Source of the DNA: Coriobacteriaceae bacterium
GTDB taxonomy: Bacteria > Actinomycetota > Coriobacteriia > Coriobacteriales > Coriobacteriaceae
Direction of reading: 5' to 3'
Assembly (NCBI GenBank): GCA_902364645.1
Contig: CABJEP010000008.1
Location: 48,159 to 112,158, forward strand
DNA: 64,000 nt
Below, in pieces: positions 8,562-17,134 of this stretch. The notes under the pieces are model-generated. The model saw only the letters and a program-made list of their open reading frames with translations. It made no database searches and was not told where the DNA came from. Both the position numbers and the translations under genes were made by a program. Positions within the stretch are counted from its first letter, which is position 1, and the number at the start of each line of letters is the position of its first letter.

Positions 8562-10784
8562 CTACACGATTTGATTCACGTGCGTCTCGTCGTCGAACTT
8601 GGCGGCGCCAGGCTCAACGTCCTGGGGAGCGGCGGCGTCGACCAGAGCCTGCTTGAGCTCGGTGTACTGACGCTCCACCTCGCCCTCTGCCCAAACCTGG
8701 TCGGCGATGGCGTCGACCTGGCAGGCGGAGAACTTGTCCTCGGGCGTGTGCGAGACCGGGTCGACCTTGTGCATGGTCAGCTCGTTGCACTTGCCGATCC
8801 ACCACTGGTAGGTCATATAGACCGTGCCCTTGTTGATACGGTCGCTCACGTCGGCGCGGCTGTATACCTGGCCGCGGCGGCTGTGGATCGAGACGATGTC
8901 GCCATTCTTGATGCCGCGTGCCTGGGCGTCCGCGGGATTCATGCGGACAAAGCCGGGCTCGTCGGCAAGCAGTGCCAGCGTCTTGCAGTTGCCGGTCATC
9001 GAGCGGCAGCTGTAGTGGCCGACCTCGCGGACGGTGCACAGGATGAGCGGGTACTCATCGTCGGGAAGCTCGGAGGGCGCCTCCCAGTCGTGTGCCATCA
9101 GGTTGGCGCGGCCGTCCTTGGTGGTGAACTTGCCACCAGCGAACATGTCGGCCGTGCCGTGGTCGTTCACATCGGTGCTCTTGACGGGCCACTGGGCGTA
9201 GCCGCCCTCGGGAGCCATCTTCTCGTAGGTCGCGCCCACAAAGTTGGGGCACAGGCTAATGCACTCGTTCCAGATCTGCTCGGTGTTGTCGTAGTGCATG
9301 GGGTAGCCCATGCGCGTGGACAGGTCCGCGAAGATCTCCCAGTCGTGGCGGCACTCGCCCTTGGGCGGAACGGCCGCGTCAAAGTGCTGGAAGCTACGGT
9401 CGGATGCGGTAAAGACACCCTCGTGCTCGCCCCAAGAGGTAGCGGGCAGGATGACGTCGGCGAGCATGGTCGTCTGCGTCATAAAGATGTCCTGGCAAAT
9501 GAACAGATCCAGCTCGGAGAGCGTCTTGCGCATGCCGGCCGAATCGGGCTCGGTCTGCACCGGGTCCTCGCCGTAGTTGTAGAAGCAGTGCACCTTACCC
9601 TCGTCGACCAGGTGGCCCAGGTCGGTGAGCTTGTAGCCCTCCTCGAGCGGGAGCTTTTCCTCGGGCACGCCCCAAGCCTTGGCAAACTTGGCACGCACTG
9701 CGGGGTCGGTGACTTTCTGGTAGCCAGGGTACAGGTTGGGCAGCATGCCCATATCGCAGGAGCCCTGAACGTTATTCTGACCGCGCACGGGCGCGAGGCC
9801 GGAATTGGGTTTGCCGATCTGGCCGGCAACGCAGGCGATGGAGGCGATGGTGTGCACCGTCTTCAGGTTCTGCTTCTGCTGGCATACGCCCATGCCCCAG
9901 CCAATGATGGCAGAGGGCTTCGCCGTGGCGTACATCTCGGCAGCTTGGTGGATCAACGCGGGCTCGACACCCGTGATGTCCTGTACGGATTCGGGAGTGT
10001 AGTTCTTGATGGTCTCCCACCACTCGTCAAAGCCGTTCGTGTGCTCGGCGACGAATTCCTTGTCGTAGAGGCCATCGTTGACCAGACAGTTGGCAAAGGC
10101 GTTGAGGAACGCGACGTTGCAACCGTTCTTGATCGGAAGGTAGATATCGGCGATACGCGCGGTTTCGATATGGCGCGGGTCGGCGACGATGATCTTGCAA
10201 CCCTTTTCTTTGGCTCGCACGATACGCCTTGCGACGATGGGGTGCGAATCGGCAGGGTTATAGCCGAAGAGGAAAATGCAGCCCGCATCCTCCATACCGG
10301 GGATGGAGCATGACATGCAACCTGAACCAACCGTGTCCATCAGACCGAGGACAGTAGGGCCGTGTCAAGTACGGGCGCAGTTGTCCACGCTGTGGGTGCC
10401 GATGCACGCACGCGTAAACTTCTGCATGACGTAGTTCGCCTCATTGCCGCCGCCTCGTGAAGAGCCGGTGGTCATGACAGCGTTAGGACCATATTCGTCA
10501 ATTATGGCCTGCATCTTAGATGCGGTGAAATCCAGTGCCTCGTCCCAGCTTACGCGCTCAAGATCCGCGCCCTTGGTGCGGCGGATCATCGGGTGCAGTA
10601 CGCGAGGAGTCAAGATCTTGGTGTCGTTGATGAAGTCGTAGCCGCTCATGCCCTTAAGGCACAGCTCGCCCTGATTGGTGATGCCGTTGAGCGGTTCGGT
10701 ACCCACGACCTGGCCGTTTTGGACCAGGAGGTTAAACTGGCAACCGGCGCCGCAGTACGGGCAGATCACTTTATGCTTCTCCAT
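8562..10784 (-). CDS. fdhF: Formate dehydrogenase H, selenocysteine-containing, FdhF
   Basis: Oxidises formate to CO2 and passes electrons to the adjacent ferredoxins and hydrogenase. The frame is open over 741 codons apart from one TGA at 10365-10367, codon 140, in the context CART-U-HGPTVLGL. E. coli FdhF has its metal-liganding selenocysteine at residue 140 in CARV-U-HGPS, so the UGA is read as selenocysteine and the gene is intact (740 residues against 715 in E. coli). Residues 9-16 (CPYCGAGC) and a Cys near residue 43 bind a [4Fe-4S] cluster; the rest is the bis-MGD-binding molybdopterin oxidoreductase fold. Just after the UGA the RNA can form GUCC-N-GGAC with a loop holding GGUCU, as in the E. 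coli SECIS. Automatic gene calling would split it into 139- and 592-residue pieces. Confidence 0.95.
10323..10367 (-). promoter_or_regulatory. Selenocysteine UGA and SECIS-like hairpin in fdhF
   Basis: The TGA is at 10365-10367. About 10 bases downstream in the mRNA, GUCC and GGAC can pair around a loop that contains GGUCU, the apical sequence recognised by SelB in E. coli fdhF. The helix is short and one U is unpaired on the 3' side rather than the 5' side as in E. coli, so SelB recognition here may differ in detail. Confidence 0.7.
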
Positions 10785-10859
10785 GACACCCTCCTTCCTT
10801 TCTCTGCTACCGATTACTCGGTACTAATTTGACAATCATTGGGCCTGTCGCCCCAACGC

Positions 10860-11378
10860 TTACGCCTCGTTTTCGATGGTGGCGCGGGCACGCTCGGCAG
10901 TCAGTTCTGCCAGGCGCTCCTCGTCTACCAAGGTGAGGCCCTTGGTCGGGCACGCCTCGGCACACGCCGGACCGCCGGGACGGTCCACGCACAGGTCGCA
11001 CTTGAGCACGAAGCTCTTGGTCTGCGAACCCACGCGCACGTCGCCCATCAAGACGGGGACCTGCGTGGTCGCCACGCTCACGGCGCCAAAGGGGCAGGCC
11101 ATGACGCAGCTCTTGCAGCCGATGCAGTTGTCCTCGTTAACGCCGATACGATGGTTCTTTGGATCAAAGAACAAGGCGCCCGTGGGGCAGGCCTTGGCGC
11201 ACGGAGCGTCCTCGCAGTGATGGCAAGCCACCGGTGCGGAGATCTCGTAGGTGCGCGTTACGCGCAAGCGAGGTGCGGCGATGTTGCCGGGGATATCGTG
11301 TGCCTCGATGCACGCCGCCATACAGGTTTGACACCCAATGCAGCGCGAGGAATCGGCTACGACTCGTTTATTGCCCAT
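10860..11378 (-). CDS. HydN-like 4Fe-4S ferredoxin, first gene of the fdhF-hyf operon
   Basis: A 172-residue polyferredoxin with four cysteine groups: CIGCQTCMAAC, CHHCEDAPCAKAC, CIGCKSCVMAC and CDLCVDRPGGPACAEAC, giving four [4Fe-4S] clusters. It is the HydN/HycB type that carries electrons from FdhF. The ATG at 11378 was chosen because GGAGGG precedes it by about 8 bases; the open frame continues upstream without family similarity. It lies 75 bases upstream of fdhF on the same strand, as hydN does with some fdhF genes. Whether it works with HyfA in one complex or serves another acceptor cannot be told from sequence. Confidence 0.85.
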   Translation of the reverse strand: MGNKRVVADSSRCIGCQTCMAACIEAHDIPGNIAAPRLRVTRTYEISAPVACHHCEDAPCAKACPTGALFFDPKNHRIGVNEDNCIGCKSCVMACPFGAVSVATTQVPVLMGDVRVGSQTKSFVLKCDLCVDRPGGPACAEACPTKGLTLVDEERLAELTAERARATIENEA

Positions 11379-11529
11379 GTTGTTCACTCCCTCCTGAATC
11401 CCTTGCCGGAGAGACCCTGTCGACATTGCCCCAGGCCGCCCGTGGCCTGGCATCGACGTATCGAATGCATGCGGCGAAACAGGCACTCGATAGAATTTCT
11501 CCAACGGTATACAGGTTGAATATACGCAG

Positions 11530-11584
11530 TTGCAGGGGGCAAACTTGAGCGTAACCCCTGCAATACGGGTGTATTGCAGGGGTT
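11530..11584 (-). promoter_or_regulatory. Alternative hairpins upstream of the hydN-fdhF-hyf operon
   Basis: AACCCCTGCAATAC (11553-11566) and GTATTGCAGGGGTT (11571-11584) form a perfect 14-bp helix with a 4-base loop. A second TTGCAGGGG (from 11530) can pair with the same central AACCCCTGCAA, so two helices are mutually exclusive. The element is about 150-200 bases upstream of the first start codon. It could be a leader RNA switch or a tandem protein operator. The 426-base gap 11379-11804 otherwise holds AT-rich sequence and the start region of the toxin-antitoxin pair, with no convincing gene. Confidence 0.45.
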
Positions 11585-11804
11585 TTGGCAGGTTAGGATT
11601 ATTCTCTAGAAGCTATAAAGGTGAGTGTATTACATGCGTACACCTAAGAGATTTTTACGCACTCTCATTTTGGATGTACTACGCTTGTATTCGTGTTAAT
11701 GGATATTTACTTGAGTGAAATAAAGTAATGGTTATAAGATTCTAAGAGGTCGGCATATGCCGCATTAGACCGACTCTATTGCACGCTCATTAAGGGGGCC
11801 AGTG

Positions 11805-12128
11805 ATGTCATCGACGCAAAAACGAGCCATCCTGCAGGTGCGCATTCGCGAGGAAGATAAGCAGCACGCCGAGCGTCTCTACGACGCCATGGGCACATCG
11901 CTCGCCGAGGCCGTGCGCCTTTTTGTCGCGCAGAGCATTTTGATGCGCAAACTTCCCTTTCAGCCGGTCGCCGTGCGCTCAAAGGACGGCACCGCCGCCT
12001 ATGGATCGCTCAAAGCATATGGGGACCCCAATCGCCGCTCCGAGGAGCGCAATGCCTGGATTGAGTACCTTGCTACAGAAAGCGACGATTCGATTTTGGG
12101 TCCCGAGGAAGTAGATATCCATGAGTAG
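11805..12128 (+). CDS. RelB/DinJ-family antitoxin
   Basis: A 107-residue protein whose first ~50 residues fit a ribbon-helix-helix DNA-binding domain of the RelB/DinJ type: a strand (AILQVRIREED) followed by helices (KQHAERLYDAMG, SLAEAVRLFVAQSI). The C-terminal half is expected to wrap the toxin. The ATG at 11805 follows a GGGGG ribosome site; GTG one codon earlier is possible. Its stop overlaps the start of the PIN gene by 8 bases (translational coupling), the normal arrangement of a toxin-antitoxin operon, which it probably autoregulates. Confidence 0.75.
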   Translation: MSSTQKRAILQVRIREEDKQHAERLYDAMGTSLAEAVRLFVAQSILMRKLPFQPVAVRSKDGTAAYGSLKAYGDPNRRSEERNAWIEYLATESDDSILGPEEVDIHE

Positions 12129-12576
12129 TACCATCATCGACGAGACCGTCATCCTACGCTACCTGCTTGACGACGACGAAGTTCTGTCACCGCGCGCCGC
12201 CAAGGTCATCGCCACGCGCACTGCTCGTGTCTACCCCGAAATCATCACGCGCGTCGTGGTCACGCTGCGCGACGTCTATAAGGTTCCCCGCGTCGAGATT
12301 GCTGCGGCCATGAAAAGGCTGCTCGATGACGTCATGGTCGACGAGCCCACCGTTGTCGCCCTTGCAGTCAAACTCTTTGGCAAGACCCATATGGACTTTT
12401 CCGACTGCCTCCTCGCAGCCCGAACCGCCATCTACAACGATGATGTCGTGAGCTTTGGCAAGCCCATCATCCAAGGCATGATCGATTACCGCCGCAAGCG
12501 CCAAACCGCAGCCGACGCCCGCGGCCACAGCACCGACGCCACCATCGACAAGCTCCGCCACCACCCCCGCAGCTAA
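12121..12576 (+). CDS. PIN-domain ribonuclease toxin
   Basis: A 151-residue protein with the PIN-domain pattern: an acidic first strand (IIDETVILRYLLDDD, compared with the usual DTNVLLRYL), a mid-protein glutamate (PEIITRVVVTLRDVY) and a late acidic strand (HMDFSDCLLAA). PIN toxins cleave RNA with Mg2+ bound by these acids. The start overlaps the antitoxin gene by 8 bases. The C-terminal 25 residues are basic and histidine-rich (ARGHSTDATIDKLRHH), outside the usual fold. Substrate unknown. Confidence 0.72.
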   Translation: MSSTIIDETVILRYLLDDDEVLSPRAAKVIATRTARVYPEIITRVVVTLRDVYKVPRVEIAAAMKRLLDDVMVDEPTVVALAVKLFGKTHMDFSDCLLAARTAIYNDDVVSFGKPIIQGMIDYRRKRQTAADARGHSTDATIDKLRHHPRS

Positions 12577-12590
12577 CCCCATGCCCACCT

Positions 12591-12659
12591 AAGTTGCGGT
12601 GAAATAGTTCCTGGATTTAGGCTTATTCGAGCTTTTCAGGAACTATTTCACCGCAACTT
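12591..12659. repeat. R70 inverted repeat, copy 1
   Basis: Member of a five-copy family with ends AAGTTGCGGTGAAATA and its complement. The inner helix here is TAGTTCCTG/CAGGAACTA. It lies just downstream of the PIN toxin and could end transcription in both directions. Confidence 0.8.
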
Positions 12660-12843
12660 TCTGTAAGGGTGGTTTTTAGTGCCGCCGAGGGGCACAAACC
12701 AACCGTTTGCCGATATGTTTGGCTCTGACTCATGACTCTGACCTGCCCCGTCAAGCTTTTGGTCAGTTCATGGCAAGGTCTGACGGACCAAATATGGGAT
12801 AGCGTAGTGTCATTCACTCCCCCTCGAGACCATGGGGTCGAAA

Positions 12844-13839
12844 ATGAGTCATGATAAACGCTGTTCCAAACCGCAAGTAGAGCTGTTCTTCCGGTTATTC
12901 GAGGCCCATCATGGCGGGCGCCTGTTTGTAGCTACCAAAAAATGGGATGAACGCTGTGCCTACGCGCTCATGCAAAAAGAGATGATTATTCGACTCTACA
13001 ACCATGTCTACGCTGATCCCGCGTATTGGAATGACCTCGGCGTCGAAGATCGCATCTTTCAATTGGCATCCGCTATTGCGGTCGTTGAACCGGATGCCGT
13101 GTTTTGTGGAGCAACGGCGGCACTGCTCTATGGCATCGGTTCTGCATATTCGCTTCTCGACAAGGTGCAAGTGCTGTTGCCGCGTTCTACCAGGCGTGAT
13201 ACGTATGAATTCGTTGAGTATCGTCGCTGGCGGGCGGGCGAAGTGTGGCAGCTCGGTCCGTTTACGCTCACGGATCCGTATCGAACGGTTGTCGATATCG
13301 CCCGAACGACCGCGTTTCGCTATGCGCTGGGTTATGTCGATGGCTTAGCCCGTGAGTACGATGTCGAGCGCGAAGAACTGCGGGCATACGCGCAGGCCAA
13401 TTGCCGAGGGCTGCATGGCATCGCACGCGCATTTGACGTTTTTGAACACATGGATGGCAGATCGGATAACGGTGGAGAATCCGAAGCACGGGCGGCAATG
13501 ATTCTGGCGGGAGTTGACGCTCCCGAACTTCAGGTTGAAATCACTCGACCGGGAAACGCCGGCTATTATTTGGCAGATTACGGCTGGCAGATGCCAAACG
13601 GCTCTTGGATGCTGGCTGAGCTGCATGGACTAGGCAAGTTTGAGGACGATGCCCAAAATGATCCGGAACATACTGCGGCAAAAACCTATCGAGCTGCCCT
13701 CATGCGCGACGCGAACTTGCGTGCCATGGGCCACAACGTCATTCATTTCAAGCTCTCAGACACCTACGATGTCAAAGCGTTCGGCTCCATGATGCGCGGC
13801 TATGGTATTCCGACAACAAAACCTTACGCCGGCTCCTGA
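12844..13839 (+). CDS. AbiEi-like protein with a C-terminal nuclease-like domain (hypothetical)
   Basis: A 331-residue soluble protein. The first ~190 residues resemble the AbiEi-type antitoxin/transcription-regulator layout (a winged-helix-like start, then AVFCGATAALLYGI and TLTDPYRTVVDIAR). The C-terminal ~120 residues contain GESEARAAMILAG, YYLADYGW and MLAELHGLGKFE, spaced like the E...D...ExxxxK acidic-lysine set of Vsr/DUF559 restriction-fold nucleases. Both matches are from pattern, not alignment. No AbiEii nucleotidyltransferase partner is next to it. It sits alone between R70 copies at 12591-12659 and 13901-13971. Start: ATG at 12844, with ATG at 12832 as alternative; neither has a clear ribosome site. 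Function unknown. Confidence 0.55.
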   Translation: MSHDKRCSKPQVELFFRLFEAHHGGRLFVATKKWDERCAYALMQKEMIIRLYNHVYADPAYWNDLGVEDRIFQLASAIAVVEPDAVFCGATAALLYGIGSAYSLLDKVQVLLPRSTRRDTYEFVEYRRWRAGEVWQLGPFTLTDPYRTVVDIARTTAFRYALGYVDGLAREYDVEREELRAYAQANCRGLHGIARAFDVFEHMDGRSDNGGESEARAAMILAGVDAPELQVEITRPGNAGYYLADYGWQMPNGSWMLAELHGLGKFEDDAQNDPEHTAAKTYRAALMRDANLRAMGHNVIHFKLSDTYDVKAFGSMMRGYGIPTTKPYAGS

Positions 13840-13900
13840 CCAACGGCACGCATCTTCTCGACAACAGAACCTAACATCGGCCCAACCAACTCGGCCTCAA

Positions 13901-13971
13901 TAAGTTGCGGTGAAATAGTTCCTGGATAACAGCTTTTGCAGCTAATCCAGGAACTATTTCACCGCAACTTA
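13901..13971. repeat. R70 inverted repeat, copy 2
   Basis: Ends TAAGTTGCGGTGAAATA and complement; inner helix TAGTTCCTGGAT/ATCCAGGAACTA. It lies between the AbiEi-like gene (plus) and the tRNA pair (minus), a suitable place for a bidirectional terminator. Confidence 0.8.
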
Positions 13972-14053
13972 GGAGGGGATGTGGGGTCCCCGGCATGTAT
14001 ATGAAAACGGCTCTGATTCCCAGAAGGAAACAAAGCCGTTAAAACAATTCATA

Positions 14054-14127
14054 TGGAGCGGGCGACGGGAATCGAACCCGCGTCATCAGCTTGGAAGGCT
14101 GGGGTTCTACCATTGAACTACGCCCGC
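14054..14127 (-). tRNA. tRNA-Gly (anticodon TCC)
   Basis: A 74-base cloverleaf on the minus strand including an encoded CCA. Acceptor arms GCGGGCG/CGCCCGC, T-loop GGTTCGATTCC, anticodon loop CTTCCAA giving TCC. The outermost anticodon-stem pair looks mismatched (C-A). It lies 6 bases downstream of tRNA-Pro and is probably co-transcribed with it. Confidence 0.92.
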
Positions 14128-14133
14128 AAGATA

Positions 14134-14210
14134 TGGTCGGGACGACAGGATTTGAACCTGCGACATCCTGCTCCCAAAGCAGGCGCGCTACCAAACTGCG
14201 CCACGTCCCG
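14134..14210 (-). tRNA. tRNA-Pro (anticodon TGG)
   Basis: A 77-base cloverleaf on the minus strand with encoded CCA. Acceptor arms CGGGACG/CGTCCCG, anticodon stem CCTGC/GCAGG with loop TTTGGGA giving TGG, T-loop GGTTCAAATCC. First of a two-tRNA unit with tRNA-Gly. Confidence 0.93.
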
Positions 14211-14301
14211 AAGGTGTTGAGCAGCTAAGGTCTAAACCTTGCGTGTCCCAAAGCGAAGGAAATTATAGGGGAGACTCCCCGCCTGTGCAAGCATTGATGC
14301 C

Positions 14302-15660
14302 TTAGCTCCTCGAATGTGCAACAAAACGACTATGGAGCAGGCCAATCACAAACGCCACCACGGCAACCGGCGCCCACGCGGCACCGATATCCGTCAGCGG
14401 CAGCACATCAAACGGCAGCCACGCGCCCGCAAAGAACGCATCGCGGACCGAGGTGATCACGCTCTGGACCGCGACAACGCCGCCGACCCAGACCCACACC
14501 TGCGGATGCGCATCGCAAAAACCGTGCACCAGGCCCATCAGTACCAGCACGATGGCGACGGGGTACAGGGCGTTGAGCATAGGCACCGAGAACATGAGGA
14601 TCATGTCGAGACCCACGTTGGAAAGCACGCACGAGAACGCCGCGAACACAAAGGCGAGAACCGCAAAGGGACGGCGCATGGCCTCCTCGGAGGCATCCGC
14701 TCCCCCTTTAACCACATACGTCTCGCAGAAGTAACGCGAGCAGCAGCTGATAAGGCCGATGCACACGTTCATGCAGGCGAGGAAAAAGATCGCAAAGACC
14801 ACGACCGTGCCGGCAAGACCAAAGTGCATGGAGGCCGAGCGGGCGAGGATGGCGGCGCCGTTGGTAGCGTCGGGCATCACGGTGCCGAGCTGCATACCGG
14901 CAAGGCCCAAGCCGCAGTAGATGATGGCCATGAGCACGCCGGCGATCACACCGGAACGCGAAATCTCAAAGGCCACGCGCTTGTCGTCGGTAACACCCAA
15001 CTCGTGGATGGTCTCGGCGATGATGATGCCGAAGGCGAGCGACGCAAGCAGGTCCATGGTCTGATAACCAGTCAGAAAGCCCTGCACGGCGGCGCCTGCA
15101 TCGTAGGGAGCCTGAGGCGCGGCAGCCGGTCCCAGCGGCGAGATCACGGCAGCACCCACGACCAGCACGATGAGCGCAATGAGCGCGGGACCCGTAATGC
15201 GGCCGAGCACGCGCGTGATGACGCCGGGACGCAGCGTGAGCGCAAATGCGACCACGAAGAATCCAACGGCAAACACCAGGCGAGCCGTGGCGAGCGAGAC
15301 GCCCTCGGGCAGCAGCGGCACCAGCATCTCGAAGGCTGTGGAGCTCGTGCGCGGAATGGCCAGGCACGGGCCGATAGCCAGATACACCGCCGCGACAAAG
15401 AACTCGCCGAACTTGGGATGCACGCGGCCGGCAAGCTCGCGCGCCGTTCCGGCAAGTGCCACGGCGATAAAGCCCATGACGGGCAGGCCGATGGCGGCAA
15501 TGAGAAAGCCGAGCATGGCGACCGGCGTGGCAGAACCCGCCTGCAGCGCCAGCAGCGGCGGAATAATAAGGTTGCCGGCGCCAAAGAGCATCGAGAACAG
15601 GGCGATACCGACGGTAACGACATGGTCGGAGCGCAGGCCGCGCGGCGCGGATGAGGCCAT
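14302..15660 (-). CDS. brnQ: Branched-chain amino acid transport carrier BrnQ (LIVCS family)
   Basis: A 452-residue inner-membrane carrier with about 12 hydrophobic helices. The N-terminal SMLFGAGNLIIPPLLAL is the family signature. LIVCS proteins import leucine, isoleucine and valine with Na+ or H+. The ATG at 15660 follows AAAGGTGG. It has its own gap on both sides and is separated from the selenium operon by a terminator (15684-15713), so it is probably transcribed alone or by read-through. Confidence 0.9.
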   Translation of the reverse strand: MASSAPRGLRSDHVVTVGIALFSMLFGAGNLIIPPLLALQAGSATPVAMLGFLIAAIGLPVMGFIAVALAGTARELAGRVHPKFGEFFVAAVYLAIGPCLAIPRTSSTAFEMLVPLLPEGVSLATARLVFAVGFFVVAFALTLRPGVITRVLGRITGPALIALIVLVVGAAVISPLGPAAAPQAPYDAGAAVQGFLTGYQTMDLLASLAFGIIIAETIHELGVTDDKRVAFEISRSGVIAGVLMAIIYCGLGLAGMQLGTVMPDATNGAAILARSASMHFGLAGTVVVFAIFFLACMNVCIGLISCCSRYFCETYVVKGGADASEEAMRRPFAVLAFVFAAFSCVLSNVGLDMILMFSVPMLNALYPVAIVLVLMGLVHGFCDAHPQVWVWVGGVVAVQSVITSVRDAFFAGAWLPFDVLPLTDIGAAWAPVAVVAFVIGLLHSRFVAHSRS

Positions 15661-15683
15661 GGGACCACCTTTCGGGTCGAAAC

Positions 15684-15713
15684 AAAAACGGGACGGGCAA
15701 AAGGCCCATCCCG
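15684..15713 (-). terminator. Terminator of the selD operon
   Basis: On the minus strand CGGGATGGGC, a CTTTT loop and GCCCGTCCCG are followed by a run of five T. It lies 14 bases after the stop of the aminotransferase gene. Confidence 0.85.
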
Positions 15714-15727
15714 CAAGTATATACGCT

Positions 15728-16867
15728 TTAGCAAGCTAAATCGCGCAAAGCTTCAATCGCGGCGTCAACTTCCTCGTCCGTGTTGAAATACCCAAACGAG
15801 AAGCGAACGACACCCTGGCGCTCGGTCCCCAACGCGCGGTGCATGAGCGGAGCGCAGTGGGCGCCGGGGCGCGTCGCAATCCCCCACCCTTGCATGAGCG
15901 CGTCCGAGATCTCGGCAGAATCGATATCGCCCACGTTGAGCGAGACGATCGCCGAGCGTGTGGGCTGGTCAAACGCACCGTAGAGCTTAATCCCTGGAAT
16001 CTCGCGTACACCGGCAAGGAAGCGATCAGCGAGCGCACGCTCGTGGGCAGCAATCGACTCGACCCCACCCTGTGCCTCGATAAAATCAAGGCCTGCGGAA
16101 AGGCCGGCGATACCGTGACCGTTGAGCGTGCCCGCCTCAAGGCGCGTGGGCCACTCCCGCGGCTGCAGCGCATCGAAGCTGTGCACGCCCGTGCCGCCCA
16201 TGGCCCAGGGAGCCACGTCGATGCCCTCCGCCACGGCCAGGCCGCCGGTTCCCTGCGGACCCATGAGTCCCTTGTGGCCGGTAAAGCACACCACGTCGAG
16301 CCCCATGGCTTGCATGTCGATATGCGCCGTGCCGGCAGATTGCGAGGCATCGACGATCACAAGCGCGCCGGCAGCATGGGCCATGGCCGCCACGCGCGCG
16401 ATGTCAACGGCGTTGCCAGTCACATTGGAGGCATGCGTCACCACCACGGCACGCGTGCCCGACGTGACCAACCGCTCGAGCTCGTCGTAGTCGAGCACGC
16501 CGTTCGCGTCGCAGCCCGCATGCTCAACGGTCACACCCTGCTCTGCCGCCAAGCGATTGAGCGGACGTAGCACGGAGTTGTGCTCAAGCACCGTCGTGAC
16601 CACGCGGTCGCCGGGGCACACCACCCCGTTGATGGCGGTGTTGAGCGCCGCGGTGGAGTTGGGCGTAAAACAAACATGGTCAGCACGCGGGCAGCCCAGC
16701 AAGCGCGCAAGCTTGGCGCGACAGCCGTGGATGGCACGCGCCGCGTCGAGGGCACCCGACGTGGCGCCGCGCCCGGCATTGCCGAGCGAGCACATCGCCT
16801 GCGTCACGGCATCGATGACCGCCTGCGGCTTGTGCATGGTCGTCGCCGCGTTATCCAGGTAGATCAT
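15728..16867 (-). CDS. Class V aminotransferase, cysteine desulfurase-like (selenium operon)
   Basis: A 379-residue PLP enzyme of the NifS/SufS fold. The N-terminus MIYLDNAATT, TGHKG with the Schiff-base lysine at about residue 199, and RPGAHCAP near the C-terminus with the likely persulfide/perselenide cysteine are visible. It belongs to the desulfurase-related group often encoded beside selD and yedF. The probable role is moving selenium (or sulfur) for selenophosphate synthesis or for labile selenium in molybdenum hydroxylases; this comes from family context. Its ATG (16867-16865) overlaps the stop of the DUF3343 gene as ATGA. It is the last gene before the terminator. Confidence 0.85.
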   Translation of the reverse strand: MIYLDNAATTMHKPQAVIDAVTQAMCSLGNAGRGATSGALDAARAIHGCRAKLARLLGCPRADHVCFTPNSTAALNTAINGVVCPGDRVVTTVLEHNSVLRPLNRLAAEQGVTVEHAGCDANGVLDYDELERLVTSGTRAVVVTHASNVTGNAVDIARVAAMAHAAGALVIVDASQSAGTAHIDMQAMGLDVVCFTGHKGLMGPQGTGGLAVAEGIDVAPWAMGGTGVHSFDALQPREWPTRLEAGTLNGHGIAGLSAGLDFIEAQGGVESIAAHERALADRFLAGVREIPGIKLYGAFDQPTRSAIVSLNVGDIDSAEISDALMQGWGIATRPGAHCAPLMHRALGTERQGVVRFSFGYFNTDEEVDAAIEALRDLAC

Positions 16868-17115
16868 CGCACGACCTCCCACATATCAATCACGGTATAG
16901 CCCTCGGTGGGAACGCCCGCCGCGGCAAGCTCGCTGCGCAGCAGCTCCTCATCGGCAGGCAACGCCTTCCACGCCAGACCGCAGCCGGCAGCGACCTCCC
17001 CGGGCACGGGAATCGTTCGCCCGGGAAGGCCGCGCTCAATGCACAGGGACTCGCAGCCCATGGCGGCCGCCGTGGTGGGAAACGTGATGACAAGCGCCGG
17101 GCGCTTCTCCCTCAT
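16864..17115 (-). CDS. DUF3343 family protein, putative selenium/sulfur carrier
   Basis: An 83-residue protein of the small DUF3343 family, usually found beside selD, yedF and the desulfurase-like aminotransferase. Three cysteines are visible (Cys21, Cys25, Cys45) in MGCESLC and AAGCGLAW, plus a PGE motif. The thiols suggest a carrier role for reduced selenium or sulfur, but no biochemical function is established to my knowledge. The ATG at 17115 is chosen; a TTG five codons earlier is possible. It is coupled to the next gene by an ATGA overlap. Confidence 0.75.
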   Translation of the reverse strand: MREKRPALVITFPTTAAAMGCESLCIERGLPGRTIPVPGEVAAGCGLAWKALPADEELLRSELAAAGVPTEGYTVIDMWEVVR

Positions 17116-17134
17116 GGCAACTCCAACCAATACG

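Noticed and set aside
8571..10313. 580-codon open frame on the plus strand
   Set aside because: Antisense shadow of fdhF.
8562..10784. fdhF as a pseudogene split by a stop codon
   Set aside because: The stop is UGA at the exact Sec140 position with HG following and a SECIS-like hairpin.
11530..11718. 62-codon ORF before the toxin-antitoxin pair
   Set aside because: Overlaps the alternative hairpins; no ribosome site; composition not protein-like.
14314..15654. 446-codon open frame on the plus strand
   Set aside because: Antisense shadow of brnQ; highly charged, no domain.
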